From Chrysaora quinquecirrha (lineage: Eukaryota; Cnidaria; Scyphozoa; Semaeostomeae; Pelagiidae): a stretch of DNA of 64,000 bases. Made by a program: the position numbers and the translations under genes. Below the pieces are notes generated by a model. That model was not told the DNA's origin. It worked only from the letters and a program-made list of their open reading frames with translations, and searched no databases. Positions 1 through 11,378 of the stretch are shown one piece after another. The DNA lies in contig JACTAT010000102.1 in the NCBI GenBank assembly GCA_014526335.1, positions 86,976-150,975 of the forward strand. The letters are read 5' to 3'. Position 1 is the first letter of the stretch; every line of letters begins with the position of its first letter.

Positions 1-1264
1 TAAACACAATCTATAGTTGTGACAGTAAAATAAAACTTAAACTCTGTCATTATTTCTCTTCAAAATTTTAAAAGAAATGACTTGTAGGAGCCTCATTCAT
101 GTTTGAAAAGAAAAGTTGGATGCAGATAATTAACAGAAAAAGCTTCTATGGTCAAGCGATGTTGAAAGACCAATTTAACAGTACAGTTTGCCAAAGAAAG
201 CCCTTATTCAAGGACAATGAAGTTTTGAGATTTATGCAGATCGGTATAAGTCTTGTCATCAGATTAAATCAAAAGGTTTCAAGAAGAAGCTGCCTGGTGA
301 AAAATTGAAACTGAACTTGAGAACTATTAAAACAAAATTATACTGTCGAACTCTGTAAAATTTTGCCCACTAGCTCCAAATGGGTATATAAAACAGCAAT
401 ATGCTGGATCATAGTTGGCCACCTAAAGTTTGGTGGAATTCTTGTATTCGTAAACAAAGTGTCATTGTTATTTATTATTATACTGTCATTAATTTGCTAA
501 AATACGATCCCAAATACTGCCAACCCCTGTGTGTATATTGTCTCATTTGTCTATCCTAGAGGCCACCACGCATTAATCTAAGTTAACGCCATTAAAAAAT
601 TCTTTGATAAATGCATTCAAGATAAATATTTTCAAGCAAAAACAAAGGCCAAAATGTAAAGTAAATTCGTTTACAGGTTTAGGAAAAGACAGGGATCATC
701 ATCAAGAAGCTGTGGAAAGCAGAAAAAGCAAGATGACACAATCATTCGCATATCGAGTGATTTTCTGAAGTTGAAACAAGGTATTTGGGGCTTTAGTTCG
801 ATAATCAAGGAACATTTTGATATGCATTTGCAGACATTTGGAGCAACGATGTCAGAAGGCGAGCGAATCAGAAACAGTTTTTGTGTTTAAAGTTTCATTC
901 CTTGAATTTTTATGTATAAACAGAAACAGTCAACTGAGAAATTCGAGCAGCATATTCAAAAAGTATTGAATTCAATAAAAGATCGAGTAAAGTATATATC
1001 CCGCTGATTCCCATTGATTCCCAGTCATTCTTTGTCATTTTTAATTATTTAATCTGGGTAAAGTTATCAATAGTATAATTCCTGTCAAAACTGTCCAAAA
1101 ACGACAAAAACAAAGAGATAAAGCCCAAATTTTACAATTTACCATAAGCACTTGAAAAATCGGGATGCATAGGGTTTCTTTTACTCGTAGGTGGATTACA
1201 TATATAAGAGCTAAATATAATATTTTAATAATTTCATTATAAATTAAAAATTACTTTACATTTA
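1..1264. other. AT-rich stretch, no gene recognised
   Basis: I see no recognisable coding homology. A 69-codon open frame at 99-308 resembles nothing I know and has no supporting context. The right edge lies just beyond the 3' end of the LINE remnant that starts at 1265. Missing 5' exons of the transposase at 3291 might once have lain here, but I cannot find them. Confidence 0.5.
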
Positions 1265-3290
1265 AGTCTCCTTGAAATAAAAAAGTCTTCAACTCAACTG
1301 TTTTTAAATGTTTCTACCGAGTTTGCTGTCCTTAAATAATACAGCATTTTGTTCCAAAGACGTGGGGCAACATAAACAAATTATCTGTCCCAAGCTGTTA
1401 CAAGGTGAGTTCTCCTTGTTTCACGCATGAGATCGTCATTTGCTGATCTTGTTGTAGGAGGAGCTTTGCGTTTCTTGAGTAAACCATTTAAGTACTTTGG
1501 AGCTATGTTTTTCATACACTTGAAGGACAGTAGCAATATCTTATACTGAGTTCTGCAAATGACAGGTAGCCAGTGACGTTTTCTCAAGACTGGTATTTTG
1601 TGAGATTGTTTTCTTACTCCCATGAGGAGCCTTGCAGCAGCATTTTGATCTTTCTGCAAATTTTTCAACTTACAGGATGGCAGTCCATGTATCAAGGCAT
1701 TGTTGCCATCAAGCCTTGAAATAACAAATACATGTATGGCCTTTTCTGCAGCCTCTCTGGTCAGGTACCTTCTAGCAATGCTGATGTTGTACAAATTGTA
1801 ACTCGCTGATTTACAGACCATATTTACTTGTGACATAAGATTAAAATGCTTGTCAAAAATTACTCCAAGATTTTTTAAGTTTTGACTTGGCTTGATGATG
1901 CTAACAGCAACATTGAGAGTTTTGTTAGAGACTTTCAAGCATTGCTGTGGAGTTCCAATTACCAACTTCATGGTTTATCACCATTTAGCATGAGTCTATT
2001 TGCTAACATCCATAAACTGACTTCTCGTATGCACTGCTCAATGTGCTCTAACGAACAGGCCACACTGGAATTGTTTGGTGTGAAAGACATATATATTTGT
2101 GTGTCATCCGCATAGAGATGAAATTGGAGTCCCTTGCTTTTTATTATATCTCTAAGTGGTAATGTGTAAACTAGGAACAATAAGGGTCCTAACACGAATC
2201 CTTGTAGAAGGCCACACTCAAGAGCAGTGCTCTTTAACATTACGCTTTTTAATTGTTTCCATCTGAAAGCGAACAGACAGGTACGACTCAAACCATTTCA
2301 GTGCTTTTCCTTGAACACCACACCTTTTTTCTTATTCTTCTCAGAAGAACATTGTGACTGATAGTATTGAAAGCAGCAGATAAATCAAGCAATACGAGAG
2401 TTGAAATTTTTTATTATCTATTGCTACCAGCATATCATTTTGGACTTTAATCAAGCAGATTCTGTGCTATGGCCTTTTATGTATGCTGACTGTAGTGGTT
2501 CAAAGAGCTTCTTATCTGTCATGTGTTCAACTAATTGACTGGCAGCAGCACTCTCGATTAGTTTTGAAGCATGAGCTAAATTTGAAACAGGCCCAAAATT
2601 GGGCTTTACCACTTTGAGTCCAATTTTTTCAACAATGGGATTAAGATTGCAACTTAAATTCCTTAGGCATATTTTGCAGATTGGAGCGATTTATTGATGA
2701 TTTGAGTCATAAATTTCTATGTTGCTGTATGACAATGCTTCAAAATCCAGGTTAGAATTGGGTCTAAAGCGCACAGTGCTGTTGAAAATTTTTTCAAAAG
2801 ACTGTCCACCTCTGTCTCACTCAATTTGCGAAATGAAGTGATAGCAAACTCAAATTTTGAATCCTCTGATTGATAACAATAACGATCACGATCATCAGTA
2901 GTGAAGTCCAATTTTATATGATCTTGTATCTTTGCTATTTTTCCGTAAAGAATTCAATGAACCCATCTACTAGTTGAAATGCTGAGTGATGCTGAGGGAC
3001 CACAACTTCGTCCTTCCTTTTGAGGACTTTTTCAACAGCCTTAAATAACTTTCGAGAATTTCCTGAGTACTCTAGCGCAAGAGTAGAATAGAATTCAGTG
3101 TCTCTGAATTCTATACCTTCTAACATTTTCCTCAACTTATCCTTCTGCTTCACAAAATTTTCTCAATCAACAGGTAACCTAGTTCTTCTCCATCGCCTTT
3201 CTAGCCATCTCCTCTTTCTTTTTTCTTCTTTAATTTCATTCCTAAATCCTTGTTGTTTGTTGCATAAAGTAATGACTTTTTTTTGCTCAG
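1265..3290 (-). mobile_element. Decayed 5'-truncated LINE (CR1/L2-like)
   Basis: This is the remnant of a non-LTR retrotransposon read on the minus strand. From 5' to 3' of the element it holds a basic linker between endonuclease and RT (about 3275-2717), then the RT core (about 2291-1968) with the active-site block YADDTQIY, then the thumb and C-terminal region (1971-1294) ending in an APRLWN-type motif. The endonuclease is absent, so the copy is 5'-truncated near 3290, directly beside a transposase exon. Frames change at about 1970 and 2290-2717, and a premature TAA lies near 1380, so it is inactive. Clade assignment to the CR1/L2 group is by general look only. Confidence 0.85.
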
Positions 3291-5375
3291 CTATAATATT
3301 TATACATTGGAATAATTGGAATATGTTCAAAAGCCTCGAAAATAAAAAACTTGCCCTGGCAGGTGATGCAAGACATGATAGTATGGGCCACAGTGCCAAG
3401 TACGGAGTGTATTCTATGTTCTCATGTGATGATTCAAAAGTCATAGACTTTAAACTTGTTCAGGTAAAATATAATAAATCATAATTTATCATTTCTGATA
3501 GGTTATGTCAGTGTTAAAACAATACCCTTTGATCTGGTGCTCTTGATTTTGTTCTAGATTTCTAAATTGAAGTTTGTAAATAGTGTTTGGGTCTTCCATC
3601 TGAATGAGAAACTCTTACTATGAAGGTTTCGTTACGTCAGCTTATCTTCTATGCTATGATTGGGTAAAACATGATTCTTCTTTTATCACACTAGAAAAAT
3701 GAGGTTGGCAGCAGTAATGCAATGGAACTTCATGGACTCAAAAAGTGCATCGAAAAAACTTTAAAATTGTGAAAAGCTCTCCATGGACACCTTGGTTACT
3801 GATAGACATATCTCAATTACAAAATATGTCAGAGAGAGTCACCCAGATATAAAGCATTTTTTTGACCTATGGCATATCAAAAAAGTATGTATCAATTATC
3901 ATTTTTCATTTCTTAGCATGATAAAGTATGTTATCTTACATATCTCTTATACTTTGTATTGATTCATGCCTTTTCCAAAACAGCTGTAAATCTTTGTTGA
4001 AATTATGACATATAAATGAAATTTCTACATGAAACCTTACTTTTCAATCAATTGATTATCTCCCTGTTTCTTTAGAAATACGGAAAGTCCTAAGCAAGAT
4101 ATTGAAAGAAAAGGGCATGGAAATTGTCAAGGAATAGATTCGGCCATGTGAAAATCACTTATATTAGTCAGCAACAACAACAAGCAATGGGAATGGTGCT
4201 GTGATTCTGGCCAAGTTTTAAGCTTTTCTGCAACACATTTTAGACAAGCACAAAGATTTTGATGAGCCAATATTGAATGCCTGTGCACATGGTCCTCTAG
4301 AACCAAAAAAATGGCTTTTAGAAAGTTTGTTATGGCTAAGCTCATAAAACCTTTGTAAGATCATTTACTTGTTTATCATAAAATTTTGGTCAACACTGAC
4401 TTAACGATAATTATCAACAGATTCAAAAGAATGTGGAAAAATCTCGAAAGCTCTTCTTGACAAAAATCTTTTGAATGGAATTAAAAAGGTTTCACCATTT
4501 GCACAAACCAGCTGTCTTGAAGGTTACCACTCTGTTGTTAACCAGTTTGCTCCGAAGATGGTAGCCTACTCTCATCCCGGGATATTTTGCAGGTACCGTG
4601 TCCTTAATAAAAATGTCATTATCATTCGGCTAGATGCAAATTCTCAATATAAACAGTAACATCTGATCTTGAATTTCACAGAACAGCCCTTGCTGCCATA
4701 CATTTTAATGCCAACCTCCACAGAGAAGTCAACACCAGCAAAGATGGGACAAAACAGATAAGAGTATTTTATCCCAAGTTTAAGAATGGTGAAGCAACCA
4801 TAAAAGATGTTCGTTAACCACAGAATTTTGGTTTGTAACCTTTTATTTCTTTAAGTTAACGCTCTTTATGCAACTCATTTTTATCCTTTTCAACAATACA
4901 ATGCTAAAAACCAAAAGTATGTAAAGGTTTATATTTTTGCAGGATATCTGCAAGATATATATCAGATATTAGTAGGATAAAGACCAGATGATTTTAGCAA
5001 AGCAGAGAGAAGCCTTAAAGATGAGACCCCACCACCAATGAACACAATGCTTGAAAAGCAAACAAGAGAAGATGCCCTTAAAAAGTTGGCCAATAGAAAA
5101 GCAATGATTACAATCGATGTGCCTCCAACAAGCAGTAAATATTGCAAGTTATATTCCTTAACAGATTTCTTATTTCAGGCTCGTGTTTTACACAATCTTT
5201 GTGCTAACAGTTGTTTACCGCTACTAACATTGGTTACCGCTACTAACAATCACTCTTCTCTATTACAGATCCAAATCAATCTAATTCAGAAAAAGCATCA
5301 AAAGTAAGATGTTGCACTTCATGTAAAAGACCAATGAAGGGTCACAGCAAGTACAGTGACTGACCCAAGAATAAA
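3291..5375 (+). pseudogene. Kolobok-like DDE transposase, multi-exon, broken
   Basis: At least five exons can be followed. Exon 3291-3463 contains GDARHDSMGHSAKYG (first catalytic D) and ends at a GT donor. Exon 3695-3884 contains TDRH and then DLWH (second D). A degraded exon at about 4075-4340 ends with CAHGPL and a KKW. Exon 4422-4592 contains SCLEGYHSVV and FAPK (catalytic E). Exon 4682-4817 contains LAAIHFNANL. The junction of the last two keeps codon phase (tgc-ag / a-aca). Further matching segments lie at about 4941-5130 and 5268-5360, the latter with a CTSCKRPMKGH zinc-knuckle-like motif. Stops and frame changes inside the second and third exons make it a pseudogene. The N-terminal half, where a THAP-type domain would be, is missing, possibly lost with the LINE on its left. 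The superfamily name is from memory of related fish and cnidarian proteins; the DDE spacing is what I can see. Confidence 0.68.
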
Positions 5376-5446
5376 AAAAAAAACACAGAAATGATAGCAT
5401 TTGAATAGTAATAGATTGATTTTGTTAAAATAGAACAGTTTAAATG

Positions 5447-6472
5447 CTACAGTTCATCTTCATCTATGTAGCCCTTGTAACCATCCACGTCTTGAAATTT
5501 TTCTCTGATTGCATGATATGCACATGCTGGTAGCGGTATGCGCCTATCTCCTAATATGCCATACACCAGTCTCGTAAATTCTCTGTATGATACACTCCGC
5601 AACAATCTATTAAAAGAGCATAACTCTAAGGATTTAAAAAAATGATTCTCTAAATTTTGTATTGCTACAGAATATTTTAGAAAGTCGTACAAAAGTTTCT
5701 GCCAACCTTGATTCTTTGCCAGACTTGTCATATTTTTTGCCTCTCCTATCTTTATATTTGTCTGCTGCCAAACGAAGACTCCATTTTCGGAGACAGACAT
5801 CCTCAAACCCAGGGTGATCAGTGATGCAATTCACCTCCCTTTGCAAATCAACTTTCACCTTATCTGACTGTAAAGAATGCACGCATCCTTCTAACTCTGT
5901 GCAACACAAGCACTCCTTCAAGTTTTGAATGTGGTCAATTTGACAATTACCACACTGACACCTGAAAAACACAATTTAAAGATCATTCAAACTTTTAATA
6001 CTTAACTACTACTATAAAGCTTCTTTCTCCAATTCAAGCAATAGATAACCAATATGTAAGCAATGAAAAAATAGGTAAGCAAAATCATTGAAGACATTTG
6101 GCATCTCGCCCCTCCCCTCCGGGTCTGCTTCTTACAGAAAATACCTACAAAATATGTCTACAGTAAAAAGCTAACTTACCATTCTTGAATAGCTACTAAT
6201 CTACCAAGTCTTCCCTCCAACACCCGCTTTCTTTCTTCATACTCTTGCTGCCTTTGTAAGAATGTTCCAGTGTACTCTTCATCAGCAACAGGATCATCTA
6301 GACAAGCGACAGCCATATCCTGCTCTAACTCTTGGCCTAGCTCGTCGGCAAAACCTCCACCTCTCTCGTTTTCAGAGCTGCGGAGAACAATTTCATCATC
6401 TGCCTCAACTGAATATACAGATGTTCCTTCAGAATTTGTGCTTGAATCGGATTCTGATCCATCAGACGACAT
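5447..6472 (-). CDS. P2X7-like ballast-domain protein, two exons
   Basis: Exon 1 (6472-6180) encodes an acidic, Ser/Glu-rich N-terminus starting MSSDGSESDSS and ends at a consensus GTAAG donor. Exon 2 (5961-5447) starts after a TTTTTCAG acceptor. It encodes a cysteine-rich block (CQCGNC, then CLCC, later C and CLRKW) and a C-terminal block with YREFTRLVYG, LGDRR, LPACAYHAIR and an acidic end. This order of cysteines, W, and the Arg-rich LP-C-IR signature is that of the zinc-binding cytoplasmic 'ballast' domain of vertebrate P2X7 receptors, which also occurs free-standing in invertebrates. No P2X channel part is present. The cysteine block and the C-terminal block lie in different frames, with the change at about 5700-5760, so the copy has an indel or an unrecognised small intron. 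It converges on the transposase pseudogene only 72 bases away, suggesting both belong to one mobile unit. A TGACGTAA (CRE-like) site lies about 110 bases upstream of the ATG. Confidence 0.65.
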
Positions 6473-6479
6473 CTTGAGT

Positions 6480-6766
6480 TACTTATTCTTCAATTGCAGT
6501 TTTTTTGCTTCTCCAGTCTTTTCCTTATTATGGTCTTCACTGACAACACCATTGATAAAGTTCCTGAGCGTTCCTGACTTTACGTCACTTCCGAGCTCAT
6601 ATTTGCTAGTTCCCAGCCTTCTGTTTTGCGTGGATGACAAACAAGAATAGGGGAATTTGTGGGGGCAATAACTCGGTATCGGTGGCAGATTTTGCCAAAA
6701 AAAACATCTAAACGCAATCGTTGACACCTAAATTTAGCAAATTAAACCATGAAAAAAATGTACATG
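6480..6766. other. Upstream region of ballast gene
   Basis: An 82-codon frame on the minus strand (6727-6479) abuts the ballast gene start but has no recognisable homology and is probably 5' leader or promoter. It includes a TGACGTAA-type site near 6580. Confidence 0.25.
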
Positions 6767-9275
6767 TCCACTTTAATGTTAATGGGCTACAGAACGAGAC
6801 AAAACTACCAGAATTTCAACAATTAATTTCAAGGTACGATAATTTAAGACTACTTACATAAAGAATAGAAAACAAAATAAAAGGAACAAATAAGGTGGAA
6901 TTTTGTTGGGATATGTGATGATCTAAGCAAACTTTTTGAAGTAGATTTTAAGATGGGCTCTGAAATCTTAATTTGGCTAAAGGAAAGGAAAAAAGTTCTT
7001 GAATCTGCCAATCCAAATAAAATTGCAATAAGATTTTCTTACATTGCCCCAAATAGTTCTTATTATTATGATGAGGATTGTTTTGATGGTTTGGAAGAGA
7101 TATCAGCAAATTAAAAGAGGAAAATTATGAAGTTTTGTTACTAGGGGATTGAAATGCAAGGACTAAAAAAGAAATTGATTATATTGAATTTGATCAAAGC
7201 TTATTTGATCATTTTGGTCTGGACTGTGGAGATATTCCTAATGAAACTATTTACAATTTAAAAAAATTAAAACAAAAACAAATTCCCAGTGAACGTTTGT
7301 AGGAACACCAATCTTTTCATCTTAAATGGACGTGTAGGGAGGGATAAAGGAGTAGGAAAAAACACTTCTCATGACAAAACTCTATATGACTATGCAATTG
7401 GAAGTGCTGAAGTGCTTTGCTCTTGCAAAAACTTTCAAGTACATGATTTTAATCCATTGTTTTCAGATGTACATAGTTCGATATCAGTTTCGTTTGGTAT
7501 TTTAGAAAACATTCAATTGATAAAAATAAAGGATCAAAAAGTGATCCAAATAATTATCGAGGTATAACATTAGTGAGCTGCCTTGGGAAAATATTTACCA
7601 GTATTTTAAATAGAAGGCACTCACTTTTTCTTGAAATGAACGAACTTCTTAATGAAAATCAAGCAGGATTTCATGAAAGCTAGTCAACAATTGATCATAT
7701 TTTTAATCTAAATCTTATAGCTAATTGGTTCGTTTCTGATGGAAAGAAACTTTACTGCTCCTTCATATATTATGAGAAAGCATTTGACACTGTGTGGAGA
7801 AAAGGACTGTGGTTAAAAATGGTTAATCATGGAATTTCTGGTAAATGCTTAAACATAATAAAAAATATGTATGATCAGACCAAATCAGCATTGAAATTAA
7901 ATGGGAAATTAAGTGATGTTTTCCATTGCAACATTGGAGTTCGACAAGTTATCACCATTATTGTTTGCAATGTTTTTAAACAATATGGATAGTTGCTTTG
8001 CAGAAGACGAGAATGAGGGCATTGAATCGATGGGCAAAAATTTCGTTTATTTTCACTTTTATATGCAGATGACACGGTAGTTTTTGCAGGTTCAGTGGAT
8101 AAGCTAAAAAAATCTCTTGATGCCCTGTAGAATTATAGTTCAATGTGGAAATTAAAGGTTAGTGTAGATAAAACAAAAATTATGATTTTTTCTAAGAGTG
8201 GTAGATCAAGTAAGAATTTAAATTTTTTTTATAATAATATTCCTTTAGATATTGTTAATGAATTTAAGTATCTTGGTGTTATTTTTAAGAGTAATGGTAG
8301 GTTTCTAAGTGCAATTAAACACATAAAATCACAAGCTAATAAGGCGATGAGATGTATAATTTCTAGAGCAAGATCGATTGATATGCCAATAGACCTCCAA
8401 CTGAAATTATTTGATTCACTAGTAATACCAATTTTGACCTATGGTGCAGAAGTATGTGGATTAGAGAAAACAGACCTGATGGATAAATTAGAACTTCAGT
8501 TCTATAAATTAATACTTAACGTCAAAAAATCTACACCAAACTACATGATATATGGCAAATTAGGTCGTACTTCAGTCTCTATTACAATAGAATTAAGAAG
8601 GCTTAGCTTGTAAACAAAAATACTAACAGGAAAACAAACAAAATTTTTGTTTGTTATGTATAATATTGTAAGCAGAAATATGAACATAAATTGGATTAGA
8701 AGCATTAAAAGTATACTGGATAACTCGGGTTTTTCCTGTATATGGAATGCACATGCATTTCAAAATGCTAACAAGCTGTTAGAAATCGTAAAAGGCAGGT
8801 TCAAGGATCGGTATTTACAACATTGGAATTTCGATATGGAAACATCAAGTAAAGGTAGAATGTATAGGCGTATGAAAAAGAGTTTTGACTTTGAAGAGTA
8901 TCTTAAAATGTTACCTTCCAACCAATCACAATTTCTATGCTGGTTTAGAACTGCTAATCATAATTTATCTGTTGAAGTAGGAAGATGGAAGAAAATAGAT
9001 TATAATCTTCGAAAATGTGACATGTGTTCCTCCAAAGAAGTTGGAGATGAATATCATACTTTACTAAGATGCCCAGCTTTTGATAATATCAGGAAGAACT
9101 TTATACCCAATTACTTTTTTCGTTACCCAACTGATGAAAAATTCGATTCCTTGATGCAAATAAGTAAAGAAAATAAATTTATTGCAAATATAGCAAAATT
9201 TATTAGAGAAATATTTCGCTATCGCCAGAAACTGTCTCAGTCTCCTGTAAACCTAATCCGACTTCCATTTATTAA
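6767..9275 (+). mobile_element. Decayed LINE, EN-RT-CCHC, internal deletion
   Basis: This is a non-LTR retrotransposon ORF2 remnant. The endonuclease starts near 6776 (NVNGLQNETKLPEF) and runs to about 7515, with NGRVG and FSDVHS blocks. The RT follows immediately (NNYRGITLVSCLGKIF near 7550; FDTVW near 7785; LLYADDTVVF near 8055-8085). The thumb lies at 8143-8613 and a C-terminal domain at 8647-9275, with a zinc motif CDMCSSKEVGDEYHTLLRCP around 9020-9075. The linker of roughly 200 residues that normally separates EN from RT is missing, so about 0.5-0.6 kb was deleted. At least four frame breaks and several stops show it is dead. Base composition is AT-rich like its surroundings. The C-terminal Cys/His motif and the YADD box give the identification; the clade is left open. 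Confidence 0.85.
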
Positions 9276-10685
9276 TTGCAGGGCCATAGCTACCGGGGGG
9301 GTGTGGGGTTGTGACATCCCCCCAGGCAAGTCATCCGTTGGCAAATTTAAGAACAACGGAATTTTTCGGCAGTAGTAACTAAGAAACAAAGTAAGTGTCG
9401 GGAAAGCTTCAGTACATAGCTTGCCGACGAATACTAGCTTCCACTTTCCACAGCTGCCAACTTGTTAGGTATCAATAACAGTTAGGGGGTTGCTAACTGT
9501 GAGCTATTGCCGAAAGAAAGTGCATCCTTACCAGCTAATCGTATCTGTATATGCCAGTTTTCCAGCCATAACAGATACAGGCGTGCAGCAGCAAACAGGA
9601 TGGAGATACAATGCACGGGGTCGCCAAGACTGCCTCTAAAATTATAGGTTTAGTCCTATTTCTAACTGTAAAGCGCTCTAGAGTGCATTATCAAAGTAGT
9701 CTCAAATTATACAGTGTATACAAGAATCTAACTGGCAAATGATTACAATACTGCATATGTGTCCTCCATTTCTATTAGTATAGCTGCTAACGTCCAAAAA
9801 ACAGCCAAATTGTTCATTTTAGCGATAAAAGCATGAAACTTGGCAGGAATAATAGAAAACATGTACTTTATCATTTCTGATATGGATCCAAGCGGTACTA
9901 GGTCTTAGAATGGAGAACTATGCATGCTCAGGAACTGGTCACATGAAACCGAGGCTATGTCTTAATTGTCTCATATCCCACACAAGAGCACAGATATATA
10001 GACAAAACCAATAAATATGGTCATATTGATTTATATTTATGAAATCGTGAGCTGTACATGCACTAATAGTCCTATCGCGAAAAAGAGGCTGTGGTGAAAT
10101 TGTCAAACTATAAAAGCAACAATATTCTTTGGAAATGAAACCAAAATAAAAATCAACTGAACTTTATTGTTTTCATATTAATTTTCACTCATAAAATGCA
10201 GTTTCCGAGTTTCCTCCACGGTTGCACAATCCAGTGCAAGCAAGATTAGCTTTGAGGAGGCATTTTGCAGCATCCCGGACAACCAGCTTTACAGTCAAAT
10301 CTTATACCTAAGATTAGTGCATGGAATTAAGTAAAAGAGCAAACTAATACATTAAGGCATCATTTGAGGCTTAATGCGATTTTAGGTCAAGAAGGGCATC
10401 CCAAAATCGGCTCAGTGTTCCAAAACAGAAGCGAGGCTATGACAAAATGTCTCAAAGTTGCACGTGTTTTCGGTTGAAGCAATGGGTGTTGAAGCCTGCA
10501 GGTATGACTTATTTTCAGTTTAAATAGATTTAGTGAACAACAAAATCTATGTGGAATCGTAAAAACAAAGTGCCTTTGGAATAATGAAAGTAATTTTCAT
10601 AACAAATATGCAATAAAAAGAAAGCATAATATATAAAATAGCAATGAACGATTAGGTAACGATTTATAGTTATTTTATAAATTTT
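9276..10685. repeat. Non-coding dispersed repeat
   Basis: This begins with CAGGGCCATAGCTACCGGGG, an end-like motif echoed at 20520 (minus) and 61462. The core at about 9770-9925 recurs inverted at 20210-20345 (shared words include GATATGGATCCAAGCGGTAC and AAAGCATGAAACTT). No coding capacity. The right boundary is unclear. Confidence 0.5.
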
Positions 10686-10905
10686 TTATTAATGAAAAGG
10701 ATAACAAGAAGCTTCATATTTTCTAAAAAAATGAAACAATGTTTCGCTTTATTACATACTATATATTCGACCACACTTTCCAGTGGTCATCTTCAGAGTG
10801 AATACAATTTCAACAGTGTGGTCGAATATATAGTATGTAATAAAGCGAAACATTGTTTCATTTTATTAGAAAATATGAAGCTTCTTGTTATCCTTTTCAT
10901 TATTA
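10686..10905. repeat. Near-perfect palindrome, about 90-bp arms
   Basis: The left arm (10686-10776) and right arm (10815-10905) are reverse complements with only two or three differences. They are separated by about 38 bases that include CCAGTGGTCATCTTCAGAGTG. The arms contain GAAACAATGTTTCGC and the TTCGACCACAC word. The whole could extrude as a cruciform or be transcribed as a hairpin RNA. It carries no gene; an in-frame reading across it is incidental. Confidence 0.9.
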
Positions 10906-11060
10906 AATTGTATGCCCGAATAAATAAAATTTTTTATTGCTTCGTTCTTAACTAATTTATAAGAATAAAATATTAGCAATCTATAACATCAAAATTTAAA
11001 ATATAGAACTTATTTGTAATATGAAATAGAAATATTAATTATTTGTAAAAATAAATATAA

Positions 11061-11144
11061 TCGCCTCTGGGAAGACTCAAACCTCCACTTGCCTTACTCA
11101 ATGCAGCGCGAGGCAGACACGCTAACCAAATCACCACAGAACCA
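11061..11144 (-). repeat. tRNA-like sequence (SINE head or tRNA pseudogene)
   Basis: Read on the minus strand, it begins GGTTCTGTGGTGATTTGGTT, has a D-arm/A-box-like TGGTGATTTGGTTAGCG and a B-box-like GGTTTGAGTCTTCC at the expected spacing of about 50 bases. The T-arm can pair but the acceptor stem is poor. It may be the RNA polymerase III promoter part of a SINE; no polymerase III terminator was followed. Confidence 0.5.
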
Positions 11145-11378
11145 TAGTATTGTATTTATTTGTTATTGGTTCATCATTCTATTCCCAAATTTCGCTTGGC
11201 TCTTAGATTACTAAAAATGGGTTCTTTTATAGCTCGAGGCTGTAGCTCGAGGAGCGAGCTGAGTGGAGCGGGCAGGCCAACACATTGTGATTTAGACTAT
11301 TCCAAGATTTCAATTGTGTAAAACAAGATTCGATGTTTGATAATTATTTTTCAGTTCTAAATATTATCATTTGACCCC

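Noticed and set aside
3098..3484. 128-codon plus-strand frame spanning the LINE and a transposase exon
   Set aside because: Only the part after 3291 is real (transposase exon); the upstream part is antisense to the LINE linker.
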